From the NCBI RefSeq assembly GCF_000313135.1, contig NW_004457466.1, forward strand, positions 372,855 to 436,854: DNA of 64,000 nt, in the 5' to 3' direction. The position numbers and the translations under genes are program-made. Source of the stretch: Acanthamoeba castellanii str. Neff (taxonomy: Eukaryota > Discosea > Longamoebia > Acanthamoebidae). Position 1 is the stretch's first letter. Every line of letters begins with the position of its first letter. Positions 33,837 through 50,900 of the stretch are shown piece after piece. The notes under the pieces are model-generated. The model saw only the letters and a program-made list of their open reading frames with translations. It was not told the origin of the DNA and did not search any database.

Positions 33837-36800
33837 TCAGAGGATGTGGAACTGGGAGTAGAGCAGGTCGCGCACCGCAAAGTAGTCGTCGCACAGAGCA
33901 CCGTTCACGCTGATCTTGCTCCTCCCGCTGAGCCCTTCCGTTTCCTAATGTGCGCGTAACACCAACACAACGTTAGACACCACCATACGACACACTACAC
34001 GCACGACACTCGATTTGCGTGCATGTTTCGCGAAGGTACCTTCTTGAGCATGACCACACCGTTGCAAATCAACACACCAGCCGCGAATTCAGTCTGTGTG
34101 GCAAGAGTGGCCATAAAGACGGTGGTCAATACACCACACCACACCACACGGCCACGTTCGGGGAGGGAAGAGAAGGTAAGCTACGTACCCGGAAGCCGTG
34201 CTGTGTGAGGATGTCCTTGAAGTCGGAGAGGCGCACTTCGCCCACGAAGACCGGGTCGTGGGGCGGGATGATCTCCTCGGGGGCCTGCTCGAGCTCGAGC
34301 TCCATGCCCTCACCTGCACGACCAGCGACACACAGTGAACAAAGGCGAGAGAGCCGGACCGTGTGTGCGCGTGCGTGCGTGTGTGTGCGTGTGTAGGAGG
34401 TGGATTGGTACCGCGGCGCGGCGCAAAGCCTGTGGGGTTGAGCACGCCGTTGACGTAGGCCACCTCTCGGTCACCCACCTTCATGAACTCCTCCTCCAGC
34501 GACTTGAGGAGCGCCTCCTTGACCTTGACCTGGTTTTACGGAAGCCGCGTTGCGGGCACAACGCACGTGAGTGGCTACTCAAACATAAACTACATAATAT
34601 CCACATATACGACATATCGATATAAAGACATATATCGACGTATATATCGTCTATCGAGACATATCATTATCGGGCACCGGGTGTACGCACTCGGTAGATG
34701 TTGGTGTCGGAGGTGAGATCCAAGGTCTCGTTGTCGTCCGGCGTGTAGACGCTGTTGCACACTGTTCGCGTGTCGGCGCAGTACTCCTTCAAGTGCTCCA
34801 CTGACTCAGGGGGAACCGTGGAACAGCACCTGCAGGAGGCATCACCACCGTCGCGTCGGACAGCCAACGGGTTGGTTGGTTGGTTGGTTGGTTGGGGCAA
34901 TGGGCATCGTCACGAGAAGAGATGCGAGAACGCGTACCATCTTTCGCGGGGCGACGTGGGCCAGGATGGTCTTGATGGAGCGCCCGTCAGACCGGCCCTC
35001 AAAATCGATGTACTTGATCGTGCACTTGACCTCCACCTTCCTCTCCACCGCTGAAAGGGACGACAAAGAGGTCAGCAACCGACCATTAATTACGTCAACT
35101 ATTCATAAATAATATTCATCAATAGCAAATAAATGGATATGTGGCAGCATTGTCACAATAAAAATGACAATGTTAATTGGGGGGGGGGCACGACACGTAC
35201 TTATGCACTTGGTCGGTACAGCCTCCTCCTCCGCCGCCGCTTGTCCCTCGCCGCCCTCGGTTTCCATCTTGTCACCTCCTTCGCCGCGGGCGTTCTGCAC
35301 CACAGAGCACGTGAGCACGTGGTGTGGTGTGGTGCGGTGTGGTCGCGTGTTAGGCGTACCAGCGAGTCGGCCGTCAGAGGGAAATCGCGCTGGCTTGGTG
35401 GATGAAGGAAGTGCTGCAGGTCGATCATCTGTCCGTAGTCGTCGAACTTCTGCCTCACGTCCTCGTGCGGGAAAAGCGGGCACACTTGTGGCTCGTAGTA
35501 GTTGCCACTATTCTTGGGCGCAAACCTGTGGGGCATCGCCACAGCGCAAACATGAATGACCCGTGTCTCGTGTCGTTGGTCGTGTCGTTGTGTCGTGCAT
35601 AGGGCAAGTACCAGTCGCAGTTCTCCTTGAAGGGATTGAAGGAATGGGCGGTTGTGTGGAACAGGAGGGACACGTCGTCTTCCTCTTCGTCGATCTCCTC
35701 TGCTTCGTTCTTTCGCTTCTCCTCCTCCTGCAGGTGTTTGAGCGACGCGCCGCATAAGTCCCCGTGGACCTTCCGCCCGCGCGTTGTTGGTGTGTACGCA
35801 CCTTCTGCTGTTCCTCGAGCAGTTTTCGCGCCTTCTCCTCCTGCTGCTTTTGCCTCCATTCGCGCAGCTCCGCTCCCTCCAGTGGCACTCGCCGATGCAA
35901 CTGAATTGGCGCGAAGTATTTATAATTAATATTTAAGTATGAATAAATAATAATATTTGTTTAATGTTGTTGAAAAAATAAACAAAGCAGTGCAGTTATT
36001 GGTGCGGAGAGAAGGAAGCTGTACCTCGAGCCCGAGCGCCGGCGGTTGTTGGGTGAGGACCAGATGGCCCAGCGTGCCGGGCTGCGGTCGGTCAGTGAAT
36101 ATCACCGCGTGTCGTGGGTTGGACGACCACTCGACAAACAGATCGCGCGCGAATCCCCATTCCAGGGAGGCGGTGGTGGCCAGCACGACCAGAGGTTTCG
36201 GAAGCGCTTCCAATTCCTCCACGCTGTGGCACAATCGCACGAATCTGTACAACGCGCGCACGCAATGCCGGGTGAGTACCTGTGGCACGCAACACGACCA
36301 ACGACACGACACGACACTCACATACTTGAATTCAAAGGGGTTGACACGATCGAGATCGAAGCTCTTCTGCACGGCGGTGGACATCCACTCGAGCTGACTC
36401 TTAGCAAATTCGATCGTGTTGTAGGCCTGCTTCTCCAGCAGCACGAGGCCGTACTGGCTCAAGCGATAGTACCTGTGGGCCAAAATAAATAAGTTTTATA
36501 ATAACAATAATAACAACAACAATAATAATAATCAATCGAGAAAGCGGCAAAGCGTACGCCCAGTGCTGGTCAAAGGTGAGAAGCAGTTCCAGCACTCGGC
36601 CGGCCGTGTCGGTTGGGAGCAGAACATTACCGTCGCCCTTAAGGGTCTTCATCGTGGTGTCTGCCAGGAGAAGGTTTAGTCTTGAAGCGTTCGCTCTCGC
36701 AAGAGCGGCCAGCGCACTTTCAAAAGTTAGGCTGTGAACGCACCGAGTAGGTCCATATCGCGGGAGCGACGTGAGCTCTGCGTGGAGAGCCCATTGAACG

Positions 36801-37585
36801 CGTCGGTGATGAGCAGCGTGGGCCGGTTGAGCGTCTCGAGCACCGTCGGGTTGAGGTGGCGCTCCTTCTTGTGGTTGTAGTCGACGGCGTACAGGATCTC
36901 CTCGGTCTCCTTCGTGATCTTCCACACCGTGCCACCGATCATGTGGCCACCGACATACCTACGCGGAACATGACGACGTTGGTATGAGCAACGAATGCTG
37001 CATCAGCGCACCACGGTGAAGCAAAGAAGAAGAACAAGAACAAGAACAAGACAAGAAGAGTGCAGTACGGGGTGAGTTCGATGCCGGCACCACGGCCGGT
37101 CAGGCGCACATGCTGCGAGTACTTGAGCTGCTCGAAGCGCTCCTCGTTGAAGGCGGCATCGACGTCGTCCAGGTTCCACACGTCAAAGTCCTCATCCTTC
37201 TTTTTGGACTCAAAGGCGTCGTAGAGGAACATCTGTCCCATCTTGAAGATGGGCATCGTCGCGTACACTTTCGCCTTCAGCCCCCACTTCCCTGCCAGCA
37301 CTGGCAACGCTCCCTGTGGTGCCGCGGCTCCCGTTGGTTAGTGCACGCAGATCAGCGCTCAATGGGCGGAGGCTGAATTACCAGATGCAGAAGATCAGGG
37401 TGGGACAGCAGCACGGCGTCAATCTTGGGGATGTAGGCCTTCACATTCTCGAGAGCCTCGATGTCGAATTTGTCGTCCCAGCCGCAATCGAGCAGAATTC
37501 GGTACTCGTCGATTTCGAGCAGCGAACAGAAGGGACCCTCCGTCTTTGATCCATAGATCGGCGTGTACTTGACGATGGCCGTCAT
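33837..37585 (-). CDS. CPSF2: CPSF2 (CPSF100), pre-mRNA 3'-end processing factor
   Basis: Non-catalytic metallo-beta-lactamase/beta-CASP subunit of the cleavage and polyadenylation complex, partner of CPSF73. Starts [38 protein letters not shown] occupies the place of the zinc-binding HxHxDH motif and lacks its histidines, as in other CPSF100 proteins. Then [40 protein letters not shown], beta-CASP segments ([40 protein letters not shown]), an acidic/Lys-rich insert ([17 protein letters not shown]), [19 protein letters not shown], and C-terminal [20 protein letters not shown] ending YSQFHIL. About fifteen exons. The last exons are repeated left of the gap. Confidence 0.92.
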
Positions 37586-37720
37586 GCCGTTCTCGCCTCA
37601 CCCCCGCCTTCGAGCCTTCCAATCACAAACTGAAAGAATTGGGCCAAGAAAAAAAAATCGGAAAAGAAAATAAACAAAGAAAACATTCACAGAAATCGCA
37701 ATCGAACAAGAAGAACGATC

Positions 37721-38278
37721 ATGCAGGTGCGTAGACCAGCTCGCACTGCCTGGACAATCATTGCTGCGAGCGTTTTGCATCGGATTCATTTTATTTTCTT
37801 GATTAATTAGGCCTCCGAGAAAGAAGAGTTTAGAGGTTATCTTGAGAAGAGCGGCATCATCGACTCGCTTACCAAGGGTAAACCTCCACCCCTTTCCGTT
37901 GCTGCCCATCACTTCCCTACATCAAAGAATGATCCGCTTGGACACTGTTTTGTGCATCTTTTTTTATTTATTTTGCTGATTATTACGGCGTAACAGTGCT
38001 GGTTGGGCTCTACGAAGAGCAGGACAAGCCCAGCAGCGCTCTCGAGTACGTCCATCTTTTCCCTCTTCCGCGTTCACTTTGCGGGCCGCTGGCGGGTGGC
38101 TGAGGGCTGGTATCCACGCGATGTGTGTCACAGTTTTGTGCGACAGAAGCTCGGCGCCACGTTGGAGGACGCTGCCACCGTGGAGAGCATCAAGAAGGAA
38201 AACGCGGAGCTGAAGAAGGAGAACGCCAACCTCAAGAAGCAGATTGCTGAGCTCACAAAGGCCCAACAGCCGCAGTAA
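37721..38278 (+). CDS. MYCBP: MYCBP (AMY-1)-like small coiled-coil protein
   Basis: Small protein of about 100 residues related to c-Myc-binding protein. The first coding exon is only ATG CAG (37721-37726). Next come ASEKEEFRGYLEKSGIIDSL, TKVLVGLYEEQDKPSSALDF and VRQKLGATLEDAATVESIKK, and a leucine-zipper-like coil (ENAELKKENANLKKQIAEL). This matches MYCBP along its length. In protists lacking MYC the ancestral role is unclear; MYCBP is also linked to A-kinase anchoring and ciliary/RNA complexes. Divergent from CPSF2 (135 bp) and convergent with AlaRS (97 bp). Confidence 0.9.
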
Positions 38279-38375
38279 TTCTCGTTGTACCTCAACTCCA
38301 TCAACACTCGTTGTGTGCAAGGGATCGTGGAGAATGGGGACCAGCATCCATAGCTCTTCTTCTTCATCCTCCTCT

Positions 38376-42703
<4,328 letters not shown>

Positions 42704-42780
42704 CTTCGCCACACCTAATATTTTCTCTTTCTTTTCCTAAACATTTCAGCTTTGTTTTATCGACTGCCTATTTCAACTAT

Positions 42781-45700
42781 TTACACGGCCACCTGGCGCC
42801 CGGACGCCGCCGGCGCGCGGTTCTCCTTGTCGGCGGCCGCGCTCAAGGCGCCCTGGGCGGCCGTGGCCAGCACCTTGTCAAAGGCCTGCGGGTTGAGCGG
42901 GAGCGACTTGGAGGCGTTGTGGGTCTTGTAGATGCCCACGACGCGATCGGCCAGCTCGAACATGTTGTTGCGGAGCGAGATGACCAGGAACTGCGCATCC
43001 TTGGTACGCTCCTTGATGTAGTGGCCGATGATGGACACGTTCCGGAAGTCCAACGCCGCGTCGATCTGCGTGGCACGAATAGGAGTGAGGTTGTGTGTGT
43101 CGTGTGTGTGTGTGTGTGTAGAGGGGTAGGCACCTCGTCCATGACGTAGATTGGGGTGGGCTTGTAGTGATGGAGAGCAAAGACGAGGGCGAGGGAAGCC
43201 AGCGTCTTCTCACCGCCCGATAGGTTGATGATGTTCTTCCAGCTCTTCTTGGGCGGCCGCACGCTGAATACCACTCCCTCGGAGAACGGGTCCAGCGAAT
43301 CCACCAACTACGCAAAAGGTGGAGAGCGGAGAGGTGGGTTAAAGGGCGGTCAGACGGCAGGAGTGCGCATGCGTTTGTGGTGGCGGTACCTCGAGCTCGG
43401 CATCACCACCGATGGTGATCATCTGGTACATTTCCTTGAGCTTCATGGTTATCTGGGTGAAGCCCTCCATGAAGGAGTCGAGCCGCTTCTTGCGCAGGCT
43501 GTCGTAGAGCGCGCGTTGCCCGTCGCGCTCCTCGGTGATCTTGGCGAGGTCCTTCGCTCTCGACTCGTATTCGCGATTCTTCTCTCGGTACTGCTTGAGC
43601 GCTTGCAGGTTGGGCCGCAGGGACTGGAGCTCGTCCTGCTTAGTGCCCACGGCCACCTCGAGCTGCTCCGGCGAGAGTCTGCTCAGCTCTTCAGCGCTCA
43701 GCACCCTGAGTGTACCCCTCGCGCTCTTCTTACCGCCGATGCTCTTGCGCGGCTGGACCTTTTTGGCCGGTGCGGCCTTGGTCGGCCTGCGCTCCTTCTT
43801 CTTGCTTGTCTTCGCTCGCTTGGCGCGACCTTCACCTTCTTGGTCCTCGCTCGCCTCCTCGTCTTCGTCTTCGTCTTCGTCTTCTTCTTTTTCTTCGTCT
43901 TCCTCGTCTTCTTCGCCCTCCTCGTCGTTTTCCTCGTCGTCCTCCTCCTCTTCCATTTCGTTGTCGCTTCCCTCCTTCTCCTCTTCTCCCTTTTCGGGCA
44001 GTTCTTCGTCGGCCAAGTAGTCGTAGTAGAGCGCGGCGTACTTCTTGTGAAGTTCGGTGATGCGCTGCGCCCAGCCCTGAGCAGCCTTCTGGTGTCCGTG
44101 CAGGACCTGAACGTTGGTTGTCGAATTCGCTTGTCAGTTTGTGCGACGATTGCACAGTGCGCAGAGCGACGCCAAGCAGGAATGCGATGTGTTAGGGACT
44201 CACCTTGCTGATCTCCGAGAGTTGGTTCTCCAGCTCGAGCTCCTTGCCTCGCATAACAGCGAAGTTCTCCTTCATCTTCTGGAAGTCCTGTTGGGCGGCC
44301 TGGATCTTCTTTTCTTTCTCTTCGTGCTTGGCTTGCAGCGACTTGTAGGCCTCTTCGACATCGCCCGCCGAGTCGTCCAGCTTCTGCAGCTTGGCTTGCT
44401 TATTGGCCAGATCCTTCTCTGTCTTGGCCAGCTGCGATTCCGCCTCCTTGAATGCCGACTGTTGCACACCAAACCCCGCAAACCGGCTGAGTTAGCTGAA
44501 AGTGTTGCTGACAAAGGTGGGTCTAGGAACGTACGCGAGCTTGTGTGGATTCCTTCTTGCCCGAAGTCAAGCGCACTTTGGCGCGGTTGATCCTGCGTCG
44601 CAGGTCGTCCACGGCCTTGGTGGCGGCCTCGAACTTGGCCTTTTGACGTTTCAGCTTGTCGCCACCGGCAGCGGCGATCGCTTTCTCGAGTTCGGTCACC
44701 TCGGCCTTCACCTCGGCAGCTTCCTCATCGATCTTCTTTACCGCCCGCTCGCCTTTGGTGATCTGTTTCTCGAGTGCTGCAAGAGACTCCTCTTCCTCTT
44801 CCGTCAGCTGAGCCTGTGGACAGCAGGAGAAAACAGACGTGAGCTCAGCTCTGCAGGTCACGAGTGAGGTGCGGTTCGAAGGGCGAGGTACCTGAGGTTG
44901 GAGCTGTTTGAGGCGAGCCTTGAGGTCTGCGCTCTGCTTGGTGAGCGCCTCAACATCCATGGCGAGCTTCCTGGCTTGGACGGGCAGATGCTCGAGCTCC
45001 TTCCTCAAGGCCTCCAGCTCCGTTTCCTCCTCCTCCCGCTGGGCGCGCAGCTGCTGAAGCGCTGCCGAGTGCTTCTCGAGCTCCTTTGCCATGACCTTGA
45101 AGTCCTTGCTCGACGTTGCATCCTCCTCGGTATGCGCAACCGTGTTCATACGGCCTGTGAGGTGCGAGCATTAGGGCCCTGACTCATGGGCACCAATCCA
45201 AGAAAGCAGAAGCGGTACCTGATGTGGAGGTATTGCCTCCTCCCGACATAGTGCCGTGAACGTCGATCAGCTCACCAGTGAGCGTCACGACTCGGTAGCG
45301 TGTGGGTCCATAGGCAATCCTTCGCGCCTGTGGGTGCATGTGAACAACCGCACGCTCTGACGGGAACCAGTTATCCAGAGATGCGGGTGGAGACAGTACC
45401 TGTTCCAGGTCCTTCGCCACAAGGGAATCGCGAAGGGCAAAGTAGAATGCCGTGGCGTATTCGGGCTTCTTGGACTTGACCAGGTCGTACAACCGAGGCA
45501 CACCCTCAGGGGCAGTGAAAGGACCCATGTTTCGGCGCAGGTACTCGATCTTCTCCAGCACGATGAAGCTGGTTGAGCCAAGCATCTCCTTCTTGAGGAA
45601 CGCAATCGCAGCAGATGCTGCCTCGACGGTCTCCGCCACCTACGATGCGTTCAACGCGGAGGTTGAGCGAATGTTGGATTGCGCTGCGCGGTGATGGTCA

Positions 45701-47646
45701 AGTACGTACGATGTGATCGAGGGAGGGACCAGCCGTGGAGATGGCGACGTCAAACTTCGGGTCGATCGAGCCGAGGTCGCCCAGACGACCTCTGATGCCC
45801 TTGAGAGTTCCGGACCGCGCGGCGTCCATCAGCCGCGTGAGCAGAGTGGACCGCTGGGTCTGTGCCCGAGCAGTCTCCTTCGTGTGTTCGATGGTCGACT
45901 GCAGTCGGCGTACTTCGGCTGCCAGCTTCTGCTCCTCCTCCCGAGACCGCACTACCTGCTTCTCTAGCTCCTTCGCACGTGCCTGCGCCTGAGTCTGGCG
46001 GGTGCGAGTGGTCTCAAGAAGCGCCTTCTTCTCGACAATGGCGGCCTTGACGTCGGTCAGCTGCTTCTCGGAGTCCGCTAGCTTGGTGGCGACGAGAGCC
46101 GGACGCTGGGCGAGAAGATCGCGCTGCGACTTGGCCAAGTTGACCTCGGCCTGGGCGGCATGCAGGCGCTTCTGGAAGGGCATGAACTCCTTTTGCTTCA
46201 CTTCCATGGCGTCGTGTAGGCCCGCGGTCTCGCCCTTGAGGCTCTCGAGAATGACCTCGAGCTTGGCCTCTTCCTCGGCCGCCGCCGCTTCGAGCTGTCC
46301 CAGTTCGTCAGCGCACTCGTCCGCCTCCTTGCTGGCGGCTTCGGCGTCCTCGAGCTTTTCTTGGGCCTTCTTCTCGTTCTTCTTGATCTCTTCCGCGAGG
46401 GTCTTACGCTTTTCCTTGAGATGCTTGATGTCTTGCTCTAGCTGGATGTGTTTGCGTTCGTAGACAGCCCACTCGGCCTTGGCGTTACCCATCTCCTTGG
46501 CCATCCTTCCGAACTCGTCCTTCTCCTTCTTGTACTCGTTCTCCTTGGTGTTGAGAGCGGCCTTGAGCTGGTTCATGCGCTCCTTCTCTTCTTTCCACTT
46601 GGCCTCGGCCTCGCTCTTCTTCTTCAACACGCCGGCCGCCTTGGTATCGGCTTCGGATCGACGGAGCTGATACAACATCGACTGCTTCTCCAGTAGTTCC
46701 TTCTCCTTCGTCACGTATTCCATCGCTTCGTTCTTTGCCTCTTCGAGGTGGTCTCTCTCCTTCTCGGCCACCTTGACTCGATTGACCTGCGAGAGTGCCA
46801 AGCAAGTATGAGGGCGGTGAGCAGTAGCCCTACAGCGCATCATATGAGTGAGCGAAGCGCACCTTTTCGTTACGCTCTTCGTTGAGCTTCTCCACCATCT
46901 CAGCGGCTTTTTCGATCTTCTCTACGTAGACGATGGATCCGATGATGTCCTCGAGGTATTCGAGCATGCCGACGTCGTGCTGTGTTTGTGCCTTGGGCTT
47001 CATCATGGCGATCTGCTCGACTTCGCCTTGGAGGATGAGAAAACGGTTGTGGTCGAGGTCGATGCCGCGCGTCTTGAGCAGGTTGGTGACGTCGGTGAAG
47101 GTGCTCGCGTCGTCGTTGATGAAGTATTTGGACGAGTTGTTCTTGTAGGCCACTCGCGAGATGACCAACGTGCTGTCCGGCACGACTTCGTACTGGTCGT
47201 TTGGCTGCAGCACGGATTAAAAACTGGCAAGAACGTATTCGAAAAAAAGATGGTGGCGCGGCTACCTTGTCGATGATCTCGTGGAAGTAGACGGACACCT
47301 TGGCTGATTGGATGTTCTGATGGTTCTCCGAGAAGTGGAGGAGCTCGCTCACCTTGCCCTGACGAAGCTGCTTCGCGCGCTTTCCGAACACGAAGAGGAG
47401 GGCATCGATGACGTTCGATTTGCCGCTGCCGTTCGGTCCAACGATTGCCGTGAAGCACTACACGTGGAGCGTACGCTAAGTACACGACATGCACAAAGGT
47501 CTATGTACAAGAAATTGGTCCTGATGCGGTACCTTGTGAAATGGTCCTACAACGCGTTTGCCCGCATACGATTTGAAGTTCTCCAAGACCAGCTTCCAAA
47601 TTACCAACCGCCCCTTCGTAGGAAGGGGTGCAGTGGCCTCTTCCAT
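42781..47646 (-). CDS. SMC4: SMC4, condensin core ATPase subunit
   Basis: Condensin subunit that compacts mitotic chromosomes. The ATG at 47646 ([20 protein letters not shown]) leads straight into [20 protein letters not shown], then Walker [13 protein letters not shown], the long first coiled coil, a hinge ([28 protein letters not shown]), the second coil, an acidic insert (about 43862-43990) followed by a basic Lys/Arg patch, [20 protein letters not shown], the ABC signature [20 protein letters not shown] and Walker [19 protein letters not shown]. Residues such as [13 protein letters not shown] are SMC4-type. About fifteen exons. The C-terminus ends in a DKENRAP tail, a KEN-box-like sequence. 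Confidence 0.94.
43862..43990. repeat. Imperfect trinucleotide tract encoding an acidic SMC4 stretch
   Basis: Plus-strand TCG/TCT/TCC triplets; on the coding (minus) strand GAC/GAA/GAG codons give about 40 residues almost all Glu or Asp, within the second coiled-coil arm. Confidence 0.85.
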
Positions 47647-47995
47647 TGTCTTCTCCCTCACGTAAAGGTGGATGTAGGAACCTGTCGATGCGATTCTTGC
47701 GCCCCCTTGTGTTTTGGCGCCTTTCTCTGGCCTGTTTCCCGCCAACGCTCCATGTCGCAAAGCGGTCTACAACGTCGACAGTTGATTTCAGATAAGCAAA
47801 TAAAATAGCTTAGAAAATTAAATCCGGCAATATTCTGAGTTTGAGAGAACTGCGGCTTGCAACGTTGTCGGTGTCGAGCCGAGCAGCTGGGACAGGCTCA
47901 GTTTTTCATTCATCTTCAGCTTGCCTCACGTCACCTCCAGTTAGAACACTCTCTTTAGCCACCTCGGAACCTCTCCACCAGTGAAAACGAACAAG
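47647..47995. other. Divergent promoter region between SMC4 and the TEP1-like gene
   Basis: About 350 bp. The middle (47785-47830) is AT-rich (aataaaatagcttagaaaatt), unlike the GC-rich coding DNA on both sides, and may hold both core promoters. No gene recognised. Confidence 0.45.
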
Positions 47996-50900
47996 ATGGA
48001 AAGTTTCACCGAGCATGAGAAGAGAGCTGACTTGAAGCAACTCAAGACGAACCTGGTCAACACCATCTGCGCCTCCATGATCGCCGAGCCGCGCTTCGAC
48101 AAGGAAGACGACACTGGCGCTCAGACCGTGGTCAATCTCGTCGAGCAGATCGTGCAGGTCGATCCCGAATTCCTGCTCAAGCTCGCCGTCTACGTGAGGA
48201 ATGATCTCAACATCCGCTCGACCGCCAACTTCTTGGTCGCGCTCGCCGCTAACTACAAGGAGTCGGCCCCCTTCCTCAAGAAGTACTTCAAGCACGTCAT
48301 CAACTTGCCCTCCGACTGGCTCGACGTCGCCGCGCTCTACCAGATGCTGCCCAACCGCGCCCTCACCGGCCGCGCCCTCCCCACCGCCCTCCGTAAGGCC
48401 ATGCTCTTCAAGTTCCCCGACTTTGACACCTACCAGCTCGGCAAGGTACCTTTTTATTCAATTTTTTAATTTAATTATTTTTTATTTGTTTTTGTTCGTG
48501 ATGGTCGCCTGGTTCTCAGCACTTCGCGGGGCTTATTATTTATATTTTTAAAGCAAAAAATTATTCGTAAATAATAAATTGGCTAATGTCTGTTCGTGCA
48601 CGACAACAGTACAACAAGCAGGGCAAGCTGAAGCGCAGCAAGCAAAAGGCCAAGAAGGCCGGCGCCAAGGGAGCGCCGCCGCCCAAGCCCGATGCCGGCG
48701 GCAAGTCCACGCTGACGCTCAAGCAGATGGTGCGCCAGCTGCACATCGACGCGCCCGTCTACCACGTCATGTGCCTCCTGGGCAAGAAGTACCCGGCCAA
48801 CGAGACCGACTTCCGCCGCTCGGGCCTGCCGGGCGTGTTCGAGCCCGCCAAGGCCGGCAGCCGCCTGAAGCTGCCGGTGCCCGAGACCTGGGAGACGCTG
48901 CTGTCGGCCAAGGGCAACAAGGCCGAGACGTGGGAGGAGCTGATCGACCACAAGAAGCTGCCCTTCATGGCCATGCTGCGCAACCTGCGCAACCTCATTC
49001 TGACCGGCGTCGACTACAAGTACCACCGCTGGGCCATGAACAAGCTCAACAACGAGGAGACCATCGCGCGCAGCAAGCAGTTCCCGTTCCGCTTCTTCTC
49101 GGCCTACGAGGCCATCGCGGTCGACATCGAGAAGCTGCGGCAGGAGATCAAGGAGGCCAAGGCCTCGGGCGTCAAGGCCGGCCAGAAGGCGGCGCCCGCC
49201 AAAGGGAAGGGCGCCAAGGGCAAGAAGGGCGCGACGGCCAAGCCCGGCGAGAAGGGCGAACGCCCGAAGAAGGTGATCGTGCCCAAGAACATGCCCGACG
49301 AGGGCCTGATCCGCAAGTACCGCGAGGCGCTCGACAACGCGGTCAAGTTCGCCACGGTGCACAACGTGAAGCCCATCCGCGGCAACACGGTGGTGTTCTG
49401 CTCGATCGCCGAGTCGATGAAGGGCGGCTGCAAGAGCGCCCGGGGCATGGGCAGCGTGCGCACCCTGCTCGACGTGGGCGTGCTCCTGGGCCTCATGTGC
49501 AAGTACATGTGCGAGGAGTGCGACTTCCGCATCGTCGGCGCGCCCGGCTCGCACACGCAGAGCCACCTGGGCGTCGAGCTGCGCGAGGGCACGGTGCTCG
49601 ACAACATGGCGACGGTCCTCGAACGCGCCGCGTCGGGCGAGCTGGCCGACCACAGCTTCCAGTTCCCGTTCGACTACCTCGAGGAGGCCATCCGCGAGCG
49701 CAAGGTGATCGACAACCTGATCGTGCTCAACGACACCATGCTCTACCCCGAACACGACGCCCAGCTGGCCGGCATCCTCAAGAAGTACCGGCAGGAGGTC
49801 AACCCGGAGCTCATGTTCGTGTCGGTCAACCTGGGCTCGGCGGGCAAGTCGATGGAGGCCTCGGGCGACCGCCACCCCAACGACGTGCTCATATCGGGCT
49901 TCTCGGACGCCATTCTGCGCTACATCGCCGAGCGCGGCGACAGCAACCAGCTGCACTACATCGATCACATCGACAAGGAGAAGGGCATCGAGACGCCGGC
50001 GGTCAAGCCGCGCGAGCTCAAGCGCGGCTTCGGCTACACGTCGTCGACCTACTCGAACCCGTTCCGCTCGCGCGCCGTGCGCAAGCCCTTCACGCTGAGC
50101 GGCCGCAAGAGCTTCCTGTTCGACGATGATGACGAGGCCAACGACGCCCAGGCCAAGGCCGCCAAGGAGGAAGAGGCCCGCCGCAAGCAGGCCGAGGAGG
50201 AGGCCGAGGAGCGCGAGGTCGACGAGCGCGAGAAGCGGCGCGTCGAGGAGCAGGTCGAGAAGGTGCGCAGCGGCAAGTGGCGCGCCGTGCGCGTGTTCGT
50301 GTCGTCCACCTTCCGCGACATGCACGGCGAGCGCGACTACCTCGTCCGCTACGTGTTCCCCGAGCTGCGCGAGCGCTGCCGCAAGCGCCGCCTCCACTTC
50401 TACGACGTCGATCTCCGTTGGGGCGTCACGCAGGAGGAGGCCGAGACCGAGGGCGCGCTCCACATCTGCCTCAACGAAATCGACCGCTGCCGCCCGTTCT
50501 TCATCGGCCTCCTCGGCGAGCGCTACGGTTGGCGCCCGGCCGCCTACGAGCTGCCCGAGGAGCCGCGCTACCTGTGGGCCAAGAAGTACCCGCAGAACCG
50601 GTCCATCACCGAGCTCGAGATGTTCTACGGCGCCCTCCGCTGCCCCAACGCCGCCGAGTCCTACTTCTACTTCCGTAACCCGGCCTTTGCGTCGTCGATC
50701 ACCGACGAGGCCGTGCAGGCGGACTTCTGCGCCGAGGACGCGCACGCGCAGGAGCGGCTCAAGGCCCTCAAGCAGGAGATCCGGGCCACGTTCCCTGACC
50801 GCTCGCGCAACTACAGCTGCGGCTGGGCCGGCGTCGTGGGCGGCAAGCCGATGGTGGACCGGCTGGAGCAGTTCGGCCGCCACATCCTCGAGGACCTGTG

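Noticed and set aside
43400..44020. Plus-strand frames rich in Ser and Leu opposite SMC4
   Set aside because: They are antisense to the Glu/Lys-rich SMC4 coil and acidic tract, without a recognisable product.
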